Assembly (NCBI GenBank): GCA_951802195.1
Contig: OX637636.1
Coordinates: 446,501-510,500 of the forward strand
Length of the DNA: 64,000 nt
Reading direction: 5' to 3'
Origin: Tausonia pullulans
Taxonomy: Eukaryota > Basidiomycota > Tremellomycetes > Cystofilobasidiales > Mrakiaceae
Made by a program: the position numbers and the translations under genes. The notes beneath the pieces were generated by a model. It worked only from the letters and a program-made list of their open reading frames with translations. It did no database searches and was not told the origin of the DNA. Numbering within the stretch: position 1 is the stretch's first letter; each line of letters begins with the position of its first letter. Of the stretch, positions 10,391-22,528 are shown one piece after another.

Positions 10391-11609
10391 ATGTGCCCTC
10401 AACTCGGATGGGTACGTCTCGCTCTCTCCCTACTCGGCCCTGCCTCCGGCCGGCTGACGCGCTCGCCCTGATCCCCTGCGCTCAGATCGGGACCGGCGGC
10501 ATGGGTCTCGCGATGGCGAGCAACCTCCAGCGCGAGCTCACGGCCAAGTCGCTCCCGCCCCTGCTGTACACGAACCGGACGCTCGCCCGCGGCGAGCCGC
10601 TCAAGAAGCTCGGCGCCGTCCCCTCAGCCTCGCTCGTCGGCCTCGTCCGGTCGTCGACGCTCATCTTCTCGTGCATCGCCAACGACGCGGCCGTGACCGA
10701 GACCCTCGACGAGATCCTCGGGGCACTCACGGCCGAGGAGCTCACGGGCAAGGTCTGGGTCGAGATGACCACGATCCACCCAGACACGTCGCTCGCAAGC
10801 GCCCGCCGGCTCGCCGAGGTCGGCGTCGACTTCCTCTCGTCGCCCGTCTTTGGGGCTACTGTCGCAGCCATCCACGCCCAGCTGGTCCTTGTCCTGTCGG
10901 GTCCGCAGCGGGCGAAGGACGCGCTGCTGCCGTTTGCCGACGGCGTCCTCGGTCGGGTGCACGTCGACCTCGGGGATGACGTCAAGCTCGCGCCGCTGCT
11001 CAAGCTCGCTGGAAACGGTGTCCTCCTCTCGGTCTGTCTGCGCAGCTGCTCGCGCCAGAGAGCCGGGCGGAACCCAGGGCTGACGCTGCGACTGCGCCGC
11101 TCCCGTCCGCACCACAGCTCGTCGAATGCCTCTCGGAGGCCTACGCCGTCGCCGACGTCACCGGACTCGGCAGCAAGCCCGTGAGCATCTGGGGTCGGGG
11201 GCGCGCGCGCCTTTCTATCCGTCGAGCGGCTTTGGAGCCCGAGCGCTGACGGACTCGTCTTTCGCGCGCCTGCCTCCCCCGACAGATCACGGCGTTTGTC
11301 GACCTCATGTTCGGCGGTGTGCTCTCGCAGTACGCCCAGCGGATCGTCACTGGCGACTACGCCCCGCCGACAGGGACCAAGCCCTCGTTCGCCATAGAAC
11401 TCGCGATCAAGGACGGGTCGCACGCGCAGACGATCGCGAAGGCGACGGGCGTGCCGACACCGACGCTGGACGCGGCGATGGGCCACCTGCGCAGCGCGAG
11501 GGCCGGCCAGGAGGGCGAGCTCGACAGCACGGCCATGTACGGGCAGCTGAGGGAGCAGGGCGGGCTGGGCTTCTTCTCGGAGGCGGTCTCGCAGTCGAGG
11601 AAGGCGTAG
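10391..11609 (+). CDS. Beta-hydroxyacid dehydrogenase (3-hydroxyisobutyrate dehydrogenase-like)
   Basis: Four exons: 10391-10411, 10486-11031, 11118-11180 and 11286-11609, giving about 317 residues, right for the family. The first exon codes only seven residues and is fixed by the joined NAD-binding motif [18 protein letters not shown]. The substrate-binding segment [11 protein letters not shown] replaces the usual APVSGG pattern, and the catalytic Lys is in [10 protein letters not shown]. The C-terminal helical domain ends in a Lys/Ala tail without a peroxisomal signal. Family members oxidise 3-hydroxyisobutyrate, tartronate semialdehyde, tetronates or similar acids with NAD(P); which one cannot be told. 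It is divergent from the 5-oxoprolinase gene and convergent with the Zn2Cys6 regulator. Confidence 0.88.
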
Positions 11610-11749
11610 GGCACGGACTGCTCTGGACAATAGAGATGCGGTGCGATATTGCTCGGCGAGCAACGGCACAGAAAGCGCGAAGCAGTTCATAAAGTACATA
11701 CCGTGAGAGCGCCAGCACAGCGCAGCGTACAGAAAACGGCGCCTCTCCC

Positions 11750-14700
11750 TCAGCCCGCCCACTCGCCCCAGGGTCCCCAGCCGTCCAACGTTGGTGACTG
11801 CGTGTCGAAGCCGAGGAACTGGTTGAGGTCCAAGTCGAGGTTGAGCCCTCCGATCGTGCCCTCGAGCGGCGGCGGCGGCTCGTCGCCATACTTGGGCCGG
11901 TCGGCCATCTGCTGCGGCGAGACGGCGCTGAACCACTCGGCCGGGAACGACATGTCCGGGAAGAGGTCCTGCTCTGGCGACGTGGCGGGATCGGTGACGA
12001 CCGACGGAGGCTTTGGGGGCTGCAGCGAGGACCGCAAGGACGAGAACAATGGGCGGATGGGGTCGGCGCCCAGCTGCAGAGACACGTCGTTCTGGGGGAA
12101 CGAGGCGCTCGGGGCGGCAGGGGAGGATCTGGTCGCGACAGGAGTGGGCCCAGACGTCGGAGGCTGGCTGCTCGTCTTGAGGAGGGCCTTTCGCGCAGCG
12201 CGGGCTTGCCGCTCGATGCGCACGGCGACCGAGGCGAGAAACTTGACAATAGGCGCGCGGCGGTCAGCTTTCGACAGCCGAGGAGATACACAGGACGAGA
12301 GAGAAAGGAACGCACCCGAGCTGCACAATCGATGTGCAAGGGGATGGGGGCCGAGAATCAGCACAGGCGCAGACGAGTAGCAGACGACGGAGAGGACGGG
12401 AAAGCACCGTGAAGGAGGATCGTGTCATGAGGGTCAACGACTGCGGAACCGAAGGCGACAGTCGCCTCTCGGATGAGCATGAGGGAGCTTTGGATGTATC
12501 TGCGAAGACAAGGGGCTGGGGTCGGCTGCAGCGCATGGGGTGTGCGATCGAGGAAGGAGGAGGCCGGACGGACCCGTCCTGCCCGAGTGAGTGCTCGCCT
12601 GGAGGGAGAAGAGTGTGGCGGTCAGCGTGGCTGCGTGGCGGGAAGACCTGTCGATGCGGCATGAGATCTCACCTTGAACATGGGTCAGCTGGAAAAAGAC
12701 CGAGGCAGCAGTGGCAGCGTGAGCACTGAGACACCCTCTCGAGAAACGGTCAAAGGAAGCCACTCACTCGCCAGAGGAAGGTCGCCGCCAGGGTCGGGAG
12801 GATGCTCATCGTGTCTGGAGAGGAGGGAGTGCCAAGATGCGGCATCAGTCCGGCGCCGGCGCTCGAGCACGTGAGCTGGAAGGAGCTGACCAGGGGCGGT
12901 CCGAACGTGTGCTTTCGGCAACTTGACGAAAGACTCGAGAAGAGACCTCGCCGAGTAGATGCAGGGCCAAAGGGCCGTCAGTCCGGCGAGACTCTTGGCC
13001 GCGCTCGTCATGCCCGGGCTGGCGTGGGAGTGGCCGAAGGCATCCTTGTCCTTCGGGGAGGGCGAGAGGCTGTCTCGAAGCGCAAAGCTGGGGCAGCAGA
13101 GCACGTAGTCAGCAAAGAAGAGCGGCGACAGGGAGGATGAGCGTGCGCACCTGCAGATGTGCAGCTGGATCGAGTGCTGCCAGATCCGCATCGTCAAGAA
13201 GGCCGCCTGGCCCTGGGGCGTCGTCCCCCAGTCGACACTGCCGTGCACGCGCGAGATCTCGAGTGACCAGTGGGCGTACCAGTCTGTGAGCGAGAGGTGG
13301 GAGGGGCGAGTCAGCGAGACGACGCCCCGAGTCGTGCAGGTGCATCGAGGGGGACGAACCGTCGAGCTCCCGCTGGAGTGCAGGGACGATGGTGTCGAGC
13401 ATGATGCTTCTCGACTCGTGCGACGAGGACGACGACCCGGTGATCAGGTCCCGGTAGGTCGACTGAATTCGTCGGATCTGGACCGAGGCGACGAGCATCG
13501 CGTCTCCTGGTCTGGCCCACCGCTGCAGGTGCCAGTTCATGCTGCGAAGAAGGGTAAGGGCGGACGACAGTGCGTCAGCACGTGCGCCGGACACCGCGGG
13601 CGTTGGAGGGGGACGCACCAGCCGGAGATCAGAGGGTCGTTCAGAGGAAGGGTGTGAGTGCGATAGAAGGAGTATCCTTGGACGCGATCCTGCGACGGGG
13701 GGCCGGGCTCGATCAGTCCGGGTCGGGAGCAGCTAGAGGGCGCGGGAGAGGGAGACAGACGAACTTGGACGAAGAGGGCCATCGCCATCCGCTGCCTGGC
13801 CCGCCACCACAGGCCTTCCTCCCTCGACTGCTCGACGCCGACCGGCGCCACGGAGCTGAGCTCGAGGTCGAGCGAGAGCTTGCTGGCGAAGCCCATGCGA
13901 AGGTAGCTGCTGCTGTCGTCAATGTCCTTCCACGTCGACAGCAGGTAGAAGGCCTGCACGGCCTCGAGCGAGCTCCGGCCGTCGGCAAAGCAGCCCATCG
14001 CGAGGTCGAGGGCGTGGACCGAGAGCTGGGCGTGGGTGAGCCCGCACTGAGAGAAGGCCTCGGAGCTGTCGCTCGAGAACGCCGGCCGCTTGAACAGGGA
14101 GGCGACGCAGAGGATCGACGTGAGCAGGAACGGCGACCGGGCGCGGATAGAGTCTGCGCAGGTCGCGAAAGGCGAATCAGGCAGCGGCTCGATGGGCCAA
14201 GCCAGGGGGGACTGCTGCAAGGGCTGCACGCACCGTGGCTGTCGAGTTCCGGGTCGAAGATGCCCGACCACTTGCCGTTCAGGTCGCTCATGAAGCTGCA
14301 GCCCGTGGACGGTGTCCGAATCAGCGACGGAAGCTCGGCGAGCGAAGGTCGATGGACGAGGAGGAGACGCACAAGCGGAACAGATCGCGGGAGAAGTCTT
14401 CGGTGACGAGGCCGACCTCGATCGGGTCGACCATGCTGTTGTCATCCTCCTCCTCGGCAAAGCTCGTCGACGGGATCTCGGGCAGGTACGACGACGGGAT
14501 GGAGGCGACTGGCTTGAGCAGCGCGCGCATCGAGTATGACCGGACCGGCGCCGACCGGCTCTGCTGCCTGGCGAACTGGGCTCGGCCGGCGGCCGAGCTG
14601 TCCTCGTTGAGGAACGTGAACGTCGCGCCGCGTCCGCCGCCGCCGATGTCGACGTCGGACGACTCATCCCTGGACGGGGTGCTGCTGTCCTCGGCTGCGA

Positions 14701-15629
14701 GGACGACGTTCGCGGCTGCGGGGGCAGCAGTCCCGGCGCGTGCGCCAGGCGGCTGGCTGGGCGCAGAGGCGGCCCCGTGGAACGCCTGGCCGGCGGACTC
14801 GAAGGATGTAGTGAAAGAGGTGTCGAATGGAGCGACAGAAGAGGCCTTGGGCGACGACGCGCGGGCCGGCTCAGCGGAGGGCGTGCTGGGCAGGAGGAGG
14901 GAAGGAACGCTGGAGGAGGCAGCCATCTGGGGCGGCTCGGGCTCGGCAGGCTTGGCCGGCGGCGGCTTGGAGCTCGAGCCGACCGCGGCCGGCTGGGCTT
15001 TGAGGGCCGACGCCTCGGCCGGGGTGATCCTGGAGCGGGATAAGGGAAGGGCGGGGGGGGGGGGGGGAGACGACAGGCGGTGGTCAGTCAGGGCCTGGCG
15101 GGAGTGCGAGGAGATAGAGCGGCGGCTCGGGCGCACCGGCTCTTGGGCTTCCGCCCCCGGCGGTGCGAGACGTAGAGGCATTCGACTGCGCAGCAGATAC
15201 ATCAGCCCACGATGTCCGGCTCGACGACGGGGCCCAGTCCAGGAAAAGGTCGAGGGAAGGGTGCCCGCCTCACAGTCGTATTGGACGCAGCGCTTGCAGA
15301 GCTCGCCGTCGGTCTCGGTCGGTACGCACGCAACCTTGAGCGCCCTGGTGGGCGGCCAAATTAGCGGGAGCGGAACAGTCAGTCCAAGGCTCGTCCGGAA
15401 GAGGGAGCGTAGCTCAACTGACCTGCACTCGAGACAGGCGCTGTTGGCGGGAGGGGTGCGAGGAGCCAGAGAGCCGACAGGCGTCAGCGGGAGTCGAGCA
15501 CGCTCAAGCGTCGCAGAGGCGGACCAGCTGAACGGACCGGGATCGCCTCATCGTCTTCTCGGCCGGTGCCGAATCGCCGGGGCCGGGCGAGGCGGGCGAC
15601 TTGCGCTTAGAGGAGCTGGCTTCAGACAT
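11750..15629 (-). CDS. Zn2Cys6 fungal transcription factor, likely cluster regulator
   Basis: The ATG is at 15629-15627. Early exons 15629-15538, 15440-15423, 15344-15274, 15185-15137 and 15029-14373 join in phase and build the binuclear zinc cluster CLECRALKVAC, then CKRCVQYDFEC (spacing CX2CX6CX9CX2CX6C), followed by a basic linker. A long Ala/Ser/Pro-rich spacer follows, then the fungal transcription-factor middle homology region (FMSDLNGKWSGIFDPELDSH, RARSPFLLTSILCVA, GLWWRARQRMAMAL) in exons down to about 13087. The C-terminal exons (YIQSSLMLIREATVAFGSAV, then FLASVAVRIERQARAARKAL to the stop at 11750) are interrupted by several introns whose borders I only partly resolved, including a possible 5-nt exon near 12311-12315. 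It is a DNA-binding nuclear regulator by family; control of the flanking enzymes is inferred from position. Confidence 0.85.
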
Positions 15630-16310
15630 GGGGCCGGTCGTTGTCGTCGTCGTATGCTCGCAGGAAGCGACGCCGCGTGGCCTGACCGGACAGCGCAGGC
15701 GGTCATTGATTGGCCAGGCGGGGCCGCGCAGCAGCCCGTCAGCGCGATCGATCACCCGCCGGACCGCTGCCGTTGGGCCGCCCTTGTCGAGCTCGCAGCC
15801 GGTCGCCAAGACGCATGGCTTGCCCCTAGTCTCGCACTCTTGCAATCTTCTGCGAGCCGATGGCTGCCACTCGGCGAGCTTTGCTGCGAGGAAGGCGCCG
15901 GAGAACCGGATAGAAGGGGGAGGCAGCCTGCACCGCGGCTCGATCAGCCGCGCCCAAGTTGCCGATCAAGTTGGCGCGGAAACGGCCGTCGATTCCCAAT
16001 CTCCAGTCGCCGCCCGTAGGGCATTTGCTCACCGCCGCGCCCGCGCCACAGAGCTGCGCTGGGCGGGCGGGCGGGCAGTAGTCATCTAGGCCGCCCGCCG
16101 CGCTGTGGCGCTCGAAATGCGTTCGGGCAGAGAGTGGTGGAGGACGTTCTCGCGGGCACACGCGACTCGTTACAGCTCGTCGTGCGTCTGGCCATGAGAG
16201 GGAGCGCGAGGAAGCCCGCGCGCCAGGGAGGGCTTGCTTTGGTCATTCGCGTTGAGAAGTGTCATCAGAGAGTATAAGAAGAGAAGAAAAAAAATAAGAG
16301 AGTCCGCCCG
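15630..16310. promoter_or_regulatory. Upstream region of the Zn2Cys6 regulator and 3' flank of the monooxygenase gene
   Basis: About 680 bp with no credible exon. It contains AAGTTGCCG at 15956-15964 and AAGTTGGCG at 15968-15976, two near-identical half-sites 12 bp apart, related to the motif in the 10.1-kb and 19.2-kb promoters. The A-rich stretch at 16265-16300 next to the monooxygenase stop is probably its 3' untranslated region. Confidence 0.4.
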
Positions 16311-18946
16311 TCACGCCTGCACCGGCAGGCCGCCGTTGAGGAACTCCTTGATCGCCTCGTCCGTGTAGACCGGCTGGGCGTCCTTGCCGCCGTCGAGCAG
16401 GCCGATGTACCAGCTGAGGTCGCGCCCGTCAAACTCGCGTGCGCAGAAGCCGTTGGCGAGGTAGGCGAAGCGGTTCTTCTCGGCGTGCGTGATCTCGTAG
16501 TCCTCCCACTTGACCGTGTTCATGACCTCGAAGAAGTGCTGAGAGGCAGCGGCAGATGGGACGCAGCGTCAGCGCAGGGTAGCACGGCGGCGGAGCGAGG
16601 GGAAGGCACGCACGAGTCTGCTGCCGGGCCACATCATGACGTCGCCGTCGGCGACGTTCTGCTTGAACCACGAGTTGCAGTTGTTGGCCCAGGCCGTCCG
16701 CGGGAGGAACGTCCGACGGTGCTCGCGCCAGTCTGCGACGGCCGAGAGCTTGGGCTCGAAGGCGACGCTGTGGGTGGGGTGAGACGAAGAGGGTGAAGGC
16801 GGCGGGGGCGGGGGTCAGGACTCAACTCGAGCAGCAAAAGACGCAAACCGGAACGAAGGACGCACACTCGCTCGATGAGCATCTTCTCGACCATCTGCGC
16901 AAAGTGACGGGCAAAGTGCTCGGTCATGGGCAAGACCGAGCCGTGGCCGTAGGGCGCGTACGGGCCCATGATGGCTGGAGGAAGGGACGATAGGCGGGTG
17001 GGTCAGCGCGGAACCTAGCGCAGAGGGAAGGCAGAGGGCAGCAGACAGAACGAACTGTAGAAGTTGGGGAAGTTGGGGACGGTGACCGAGAGGTAGTTGT
17101 CGGGCCCGTTGGCCCAGGCGTCGCGCAGGTCGAGCCCACCCTTGCCGATGAGCGGGTACCGTGGCCGCCAGCTGACGTCGAACCCGGTAGCGCAGATGAT
17201 GACATCGACCTCGTGGTGGACACCCTTGGCGTCGACGATGCCAGTGCCATCGATGCTCGCGATGCCGGCCGGGACGACGGTGACCTTGTCGTGGCAGAGC
17301 GCCTCGAGGTAGCCGTTGCCAGGCGTCGGTCGCCGGCAGCCAACGGCGAAGTCGGTCGGGACGATGACGTCGGCCACCCAGGGTCGGTCCTCCAGCTTCT
17401 TGCGCATCTCGACCTCTGCAAAGGCCTTGGCCTCGGCCTGCTCGGCGCTGCCGTTCAGGATGAATCTGGAGGGTGGGTGGGAAAGAAGGGAAGGCGGGAG
17501 GACGGGCATCAGCGCATGCAAGAGCATGTCGATCCGGGGCAGCAGAGGGACGCACCGGAACCGCGAGTTGAGTTCAGACTCGATGTTCTTGCGGTACTGG
17601 AGGTAGGTGTTGGGCTGGGTGCGGAGGATCTCGCGCTGGGTGTCGTTGTCTGTGAGGAGACAGGAAGCGCAAGGCTGTTAGGCCGAAGATCACAGAGGGA
17701 GGACGGGCAAGGACGAGGACGAGGACTCACACTTGAAGTTTGCGCCGTTCTCGCCGGCGAAGCGCTGCGCAAAACCGGCCGTGATCCACGTCTTTGACCG
17801 GATAAAGGTCGTCAGGGACGAGACGTCTGCGGGAGTAAGGCACCGAGAGGGAGCGTCGCGTCAGCCTGGCGCGCGCATAACGCAGGAGAGGGCGAGAGCG
17901 AGGGACGAACCGTCGAGGATGTTGGGGATGATCTGCACGGCCGAGGAGCCCGAGCCGATGAGGGCGACCCGCTTGCCCTTGAGGGAGACAGACGTGTCCC
18001 AGTTGGCACTGTGGAGCATCGGCCCCTGGAACGACTCCCGCCCAGCGATCTTGGGCCAGACCCACTTGCTGTGAAAGGGCGACCAGGTGGGGGATGAGTC
18101 AGCTAGGGCGCATGCAGGAGAAGCAGGACGAGGATTGCAGGCACGTACTTGAGGACGCCGGTTGCGTTGACAAACAGGTTGGCCGAGTCCTCGACGATCT
18201 CGCCCGAGGGCGTCTGGAACTTGAAGTGCCACAAGTTATCGTCCTCGCCCCAGGTCGCGCCAACGAGCAGATGGTTGAGCTTGACGTTGCGATCGAGCTT
18301 GTATTCGGCCGCCGTCTTCTTGAAATAGTCGAGGATCTCGGGCGCGCCGCTGTAGTACGACGACCACTCGGACGACGGGTTCCATGTGTACTGTGGAGGC
18401 ACACGTCCTTTGTCAGTCATCACGCAAATCGCTGCTGCGAGGCTCTCGAGAGTGGGACAGCGTCTCACCTGATAGTTGACCGAGGGGATGTCGCACGCGC
18501 ACCCCGGGTAGCGGTTCTCGAACCATGTCCCGCCGATCTGGAAGAGAGGGGGGAAGTCAGGCCAGGGCTACGGCAGGCGGGCGCAAGTGGGGCGGGACGC
18601 ACAGAGGGGTTCTTGTCGTAGACGACGAGCTCGACCTGGGCGAGGGCAGTCGGGCGAAGCGAGCAGTCAGCCTGTCAGTGCGCGGCGGGTCTCGACGACG
18701 CACGCAGAGGAAACGCACCTTGGCGCTCGTCGAGCCGAACTTGGTGTCGAGCTCGCGCTGGAGGTTGAGGCCAGATGCGCCCGCGCCGACGCAAATGACC
18801 TTGACCTTGCGGCCGGCGCCGTAAGGCTCCTCGAGGACCTGGTAGCTCGTCTCGGCGGCCGGCGCGGCGGATTTGGGCGAGAGCACGTCGACGACCGGTT
18901 TCACGATCTTGGTGGCAAGCATTTCGGGGGCGGCGGCGATGGGCAT
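16311..18946 (-). CDS. Baeyer-Villiger-type flavin monooxygenase
   Basis: The ATG is at 18946; a multi-exon gene ends at 16311. Ordered motifs: FAD-binding VICVGAGASGLNLQREL; the characteristic GGTWFENRYPGCACDIPS; the fingerprint FQGPMLHSANWD (the FXGXXXHXXXW pattern that separates Baeyer-Villiger enzymes from other flavin monooxygenases); NADPH-binding VALIGSGSSAVQII; and the late ATGFD motif (VIICATGFDVSWRP). Length and motif order fit cyclohexanone/steroid-type enzymes, which insert oxygen next to a ketone to give an ester or lactone using NADPH and O2. At least nine exons; internal borders were placed only roughly. It is divergent from the permease at 19538, with which it probably shares a promoter. 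Confidence 0.9.
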
Positions 18947-19537
18947 CGAGGACGGAGGGGAAGTGGGACGGGTTGCAGGTGGGGAGAGGATGGGGAGTTG
19001 AGAGTGTGAGTGTGAGGGGAGACTACGAACAACGGAGGGCTGACCCTATGTACGGTCGCATGGCCGCGCTCGTCCGGAGTCGGAGTCGGTCTGGCGCAGG
19101 GCTGGAGCGAGAGCCGGAGCTTGGTTGGCGAGCAGCTTGCCCCCGTTGCCCCCGTTGCCGAGGCTGGGACGTCGTCCAAGTTGCCGACCAAAGAGGCGGT
19201 TTTTCGAACAAGGTCGAACGGAGGGCGGTCGGCGGGGCAGCGCCGGAAAAAGATAAGCCGATGCAGTTTGGCGCTTCGGACTCCGCCCCTCCCCGCCCAC
19301 GACGGCGCCCACCCAGCTGGCCGTTGAGCCCGCGAACCTGGTTGGCCGCCGACGACTTGCCTTTCAAGTACCCGGCCTCGATATCTGCCGTCCTTATCGG
19401 CACCCTCACCTGACCCTCAACGCCCTCGCCCGGCGCTCACGACGACAACAACGACGCGCATATAAGGACCTGCTGCCAGTCGGTCCCATGTTCGGCACCC
19501 CCACACCTGCCTCTCACTTCCTCAGCCCTCCTCCGAC
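18947..19537. promoter_or_regulatory. Divergent promoter, monooxygenase / permease
   Basis: A 591-bp gap between two outward-facing genes. A TATA-like element (TATAAGG) starts at 19461, about 75 bp before the permease ATG. AAGTTGCCG lies at 19178-19186, preceded by repeated CCCCGTTGCC units at about 19140-19160. The CGG triplets at 19075-19095 would suit a Zn2Cys6 regulator, but that is inference. Confidence 0.5.
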
Positions 19538-21953
19538 ATGACCTCCGCCGACAACTACGACAAGGCCGACGACCTTGAGACCAAGAAGGACGACTGGACC
19601 GTCAAGACCGTCGACGTCCCCGTCGCGACCGACGGCAAGAATGTCGACCTCGGCGCCGAGTTCATGCTCGCCGACAACGAGATCAACGCGACGCCGGAGG
19701 AGCGCGCGGCCGTGTTCCGCAAGATCGACGGGCGCCTGCTCGTCATGCTCGTCTGGATTTACATGGTCCAATTCTCCGACAAGTGCTTGGCCTTCCTCCT
19801 GCTCAGCTCGAGCTCGTAGGCTGACCACCGTCCTCGGTGTCTGGCAGGGTCTCACTCGGCTATGCTTCGCTCATGGGCATCCAGGCCGAGCTCGCTCTCG
19901 TGGGCCGACAGTATTCGTAAGTCTTTTCGACGCCGTCCACGTGCACCACCACTCGCTGGCATGCCTTACCTCGTCTGCGCTCATCAGCTGGGCCTCGAGC
20001 GTCTTCTACGCCGGCTTCCTGCTGGCCGAGTTCCCTGCCGTCTACCTGCTCAAGCGGCTGCCGATCGGCACCTTCACTTCGGTCAACATCATCATCTGGG
20101 GCGTCGTCCTGACGATGCACGCCGCCACCACCAACTACGCCGGCCTCATTACCGTCCGGTTCCTGCTCGGCATGTGCGTGGCCTCCGCTCATCCTCGGCG
20201 GCTGTCGTTCAGTGCTGACCTTGCCTCTTACCTCCGCGCGCGCCCTCACTCCAGCTTCGAGGCTCCGATCACGCCCGCCTTCATGATGCTCATCTCGATG
20301 TGGTACCCGCGGTTCGAGCAGGGCCGCCGGACGTCGTACTTCCTCGCCGCCAACGGCGTCGGCACGCTCGTCTGCTCGCCGATCGCGTACGGCCTGTCGG
20401 GCATCACGAGCTCGACCATCGCCAACTGGAAGGTGCGAACCCGGCCGCTTCCGCTGCGCTGGTCGGCAAGCACGAGCGCTGACCCCCAAGACCCGGACCC
20501 CTCTATGACGCCGTAGATTCTCTTCATCCTGTTCGGCCTCGTCACGTTCATCACGGGCGTGTTCTACTTCTTGTGCGTCTGCCGGTCTTTGCCCGCCCTC
20601 CTTCAACCCGCCTGCCCGCACTTTCTTCCTTCACAGAGCGGTCTGACCATGCCTCCACCCCTCTCTTTTCCTCAGCTTCATGCCCAACAGCCAGGTGTCG
20701 GTCAAGTGGCTCAGCACGCGCGAGAAGGCCGTCGCGATCGACGCGCTCAAGGAAAACTCGCAGGGCGCGGGCAACCTCGACTTCAAGTGGTACCAGGTCA
20801 AGGAGGCCTTCATGGACCCCCGGACGTACATCTACTTCCTGTTCTCGGCCTGCATGAACATCCCCAACGGCGGAGTAACCTCGTTCGGCAACCTCGTCAT
20901 CAAGGGCTTCGGTTTCAACTCGCGCATCTCGCTCCTGCTCGGCATGCCTGGTGCGTACGCGCTCTTTTCGCCTTCCTACCCCTTCCTTTCCTCCAAATTT
21001 ACCCAGCTGACCTTCTGGCTGGGTGCGCCTGTTCCAGGCGGAGCCGTCGATATCCTGGCCAAGCTCGTCCTCATGCGGCTGTCCGACAGGTTCAAGGATC
21101 GCACGGTACGTTTCGCCCCCTCATTGGACTTCCTCCTACTTGCCCCCCTTTACGTCCGACCTATTCACTTACGATCGCCCGCCCTCTCCCTCTCCAGCTG
21201 TTCGCCATGATCGCCATCGCATTCCCCTTCATGGGCGGCCTCATCATGATGCTCGCGCCGCAGGACAAGGCTGTGCGTCGTCCTCCCACTTCCCCTCCCA
21301 CTTTTCGACGCCCTTCGCTGACGGCCCCTCTCTCACCCCAGGGACCCCTCCTCTTCGGCTACTACTGCATCTCGGCCGCCGGCGCGTCCTGGGGTCTCGT
21401 CATGTGCGTCTTCGGCTCGAGCTGCCTGCCCTTGGTCGGCCGTGCGGCTAACCAACCTCTCGTCGCTCGCGCAGGATTTGCATCTCCAACAATACGATCG
21501 GGTACACCAAGAAGTCTGTCGTCAACGGTGTCCAGATTATCGCATACGGCGTGGGCAATTGGGTCGGGCCGCAGTACGCCCCCTTCGTCTGTAGACCTGG
21601 AGAGTTGCGCGGCGACTGACCTTGCTCTCCCCTTGCCTTTCGTCGACCTGCAGGACCTTCCAGACCAAGTGCGTTCTCTCGCTGCCCTCTTTCTCAACAA
21701 CGCCCGCGGCTGATCCTTAGCTCTCTTCCCACCCAGGGACGCGCCCGTTTACCACACCGGCAAGACCATGGTCGCCATCTTCTACGGCATCTCGCTCGGC
21801 CTGCTCATGCTCCTCCGGCTCATCAACCACCTCGAGAACAAGAAGCGCGACCGCCTTCAGGCTGAGAACCCGGACAAGTATGCGCAGCCCGAGGACGCCG
21901 CCCTCCGCGACCTCACCGACTTCGAGCAGCCCGGCTTCCGCTACATCCTCTAG
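19538..21953 (+). CDS. MFS permease, Dal5/anion:cation symporter family
   Basis: Starts at ATG 19538 and ends at 21953; about ten exons and roughly 500 residues. A hydrophilic N-terminus is followed by KIDGRLLVMLVWIYMVQFSDK and SLGYASLMGIQ (transmembrane segment 1 and following loop), WASSVFYAGFLLAEFPAVYL, the EAPITPAFMMLISMWYP segment typical of allantoate/nicotinate-type permeases, a central loop with WLSTREKAVAIDALKEN, and later membrane segments to IFYGISLGLLMLLRLINHLENK. The family imports organic anions such as allantoate, ureidosuccinate, nicotinate or vitamins at the plasma membrane. It is divergent from the monooxygenase and is the likely uptake step for the cluster substrate. Positions 20766-20959 are copied at 2228-2421. 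Confidence 0.9.
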
Positions 21954-22075
21954 GCGCGCTCGCCCCGATACCGAACCCAGCCCGCTCCCCAACCCTCATC
22001 ATCACCACATCCGCTTCGCTTGCCGCCGACCGCGTCGTAGTACTCTCGTCTTATCGCGCCAGAGGAGTTTCAACT

Positions 22076-22156
22076 CTCCCCCCTTCCTCCCCCCTCTCTC
22101 CCCCCTCTCTCCCCCCTTCCTCCCCCCTTTCTCCCCCCTTCCTCCCCCCTCCCTTT
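22076..22156. repeat. Pyrimidine tandem repeat in permease 3' flank
   Basis: Repeated CCCCCTCTCTCCCCCC / CTTCCTCCCCCCT units on the plus strand, about 80 bp, between the permease stop and the next gene. Low-complexity sequence with no coding meaning. Confidence 0.8.
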
Positions 22157-22528
22157 TCCTTCGCTCGTCTGAATCTTGTTCGAGAGCCTCGTTGCGCGCG
22201 AGGATCGACCGTCGTTGCTTAGTTGTACTGGACCTAGAGTCCGCGGCGGATTTATTGTATGCACCCATGTTTCACAGCATGCTTGACTGCGACGTTGCGT
22301 GCCTCGTTGGCTGGCGGCCAACGACGATGCGAGAGCAAGCGGCAGCCGCGGTGAAGCTCGACGATTGTCGATGTTTTGACCCTACTCGGCCTCAGCGGTT
22401 CCGGCGCGAGTCTGACTCTCGCAAGCGCTGAGCGACCGACAGGGGACTCGCCTGCAGGCCGTTTGAAAGCGCAAGGGTTGGACAGTGCAAGGCATGGAAC
22501 GCATCAAATCCAGGAGAACGACGACGGT

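Noticed and set aside
10482-11936. A 484-codon minus-strand open frame across the beta-hydroxyacid dehydrogenase
   Set aside because: Arg/Ser-rich shadow of a gene whose NAD motif and four exons are certain on the other strand.
14235-16019. A 594-codon plus-strand open frame opposite the Zn2Cys6 regulator
   Set aside because: It is antisense to exons with a clear zinc cluster and regulator domain. Long antisense frames are expected in such GC-rich coding DNA, and its translation has no family motif.
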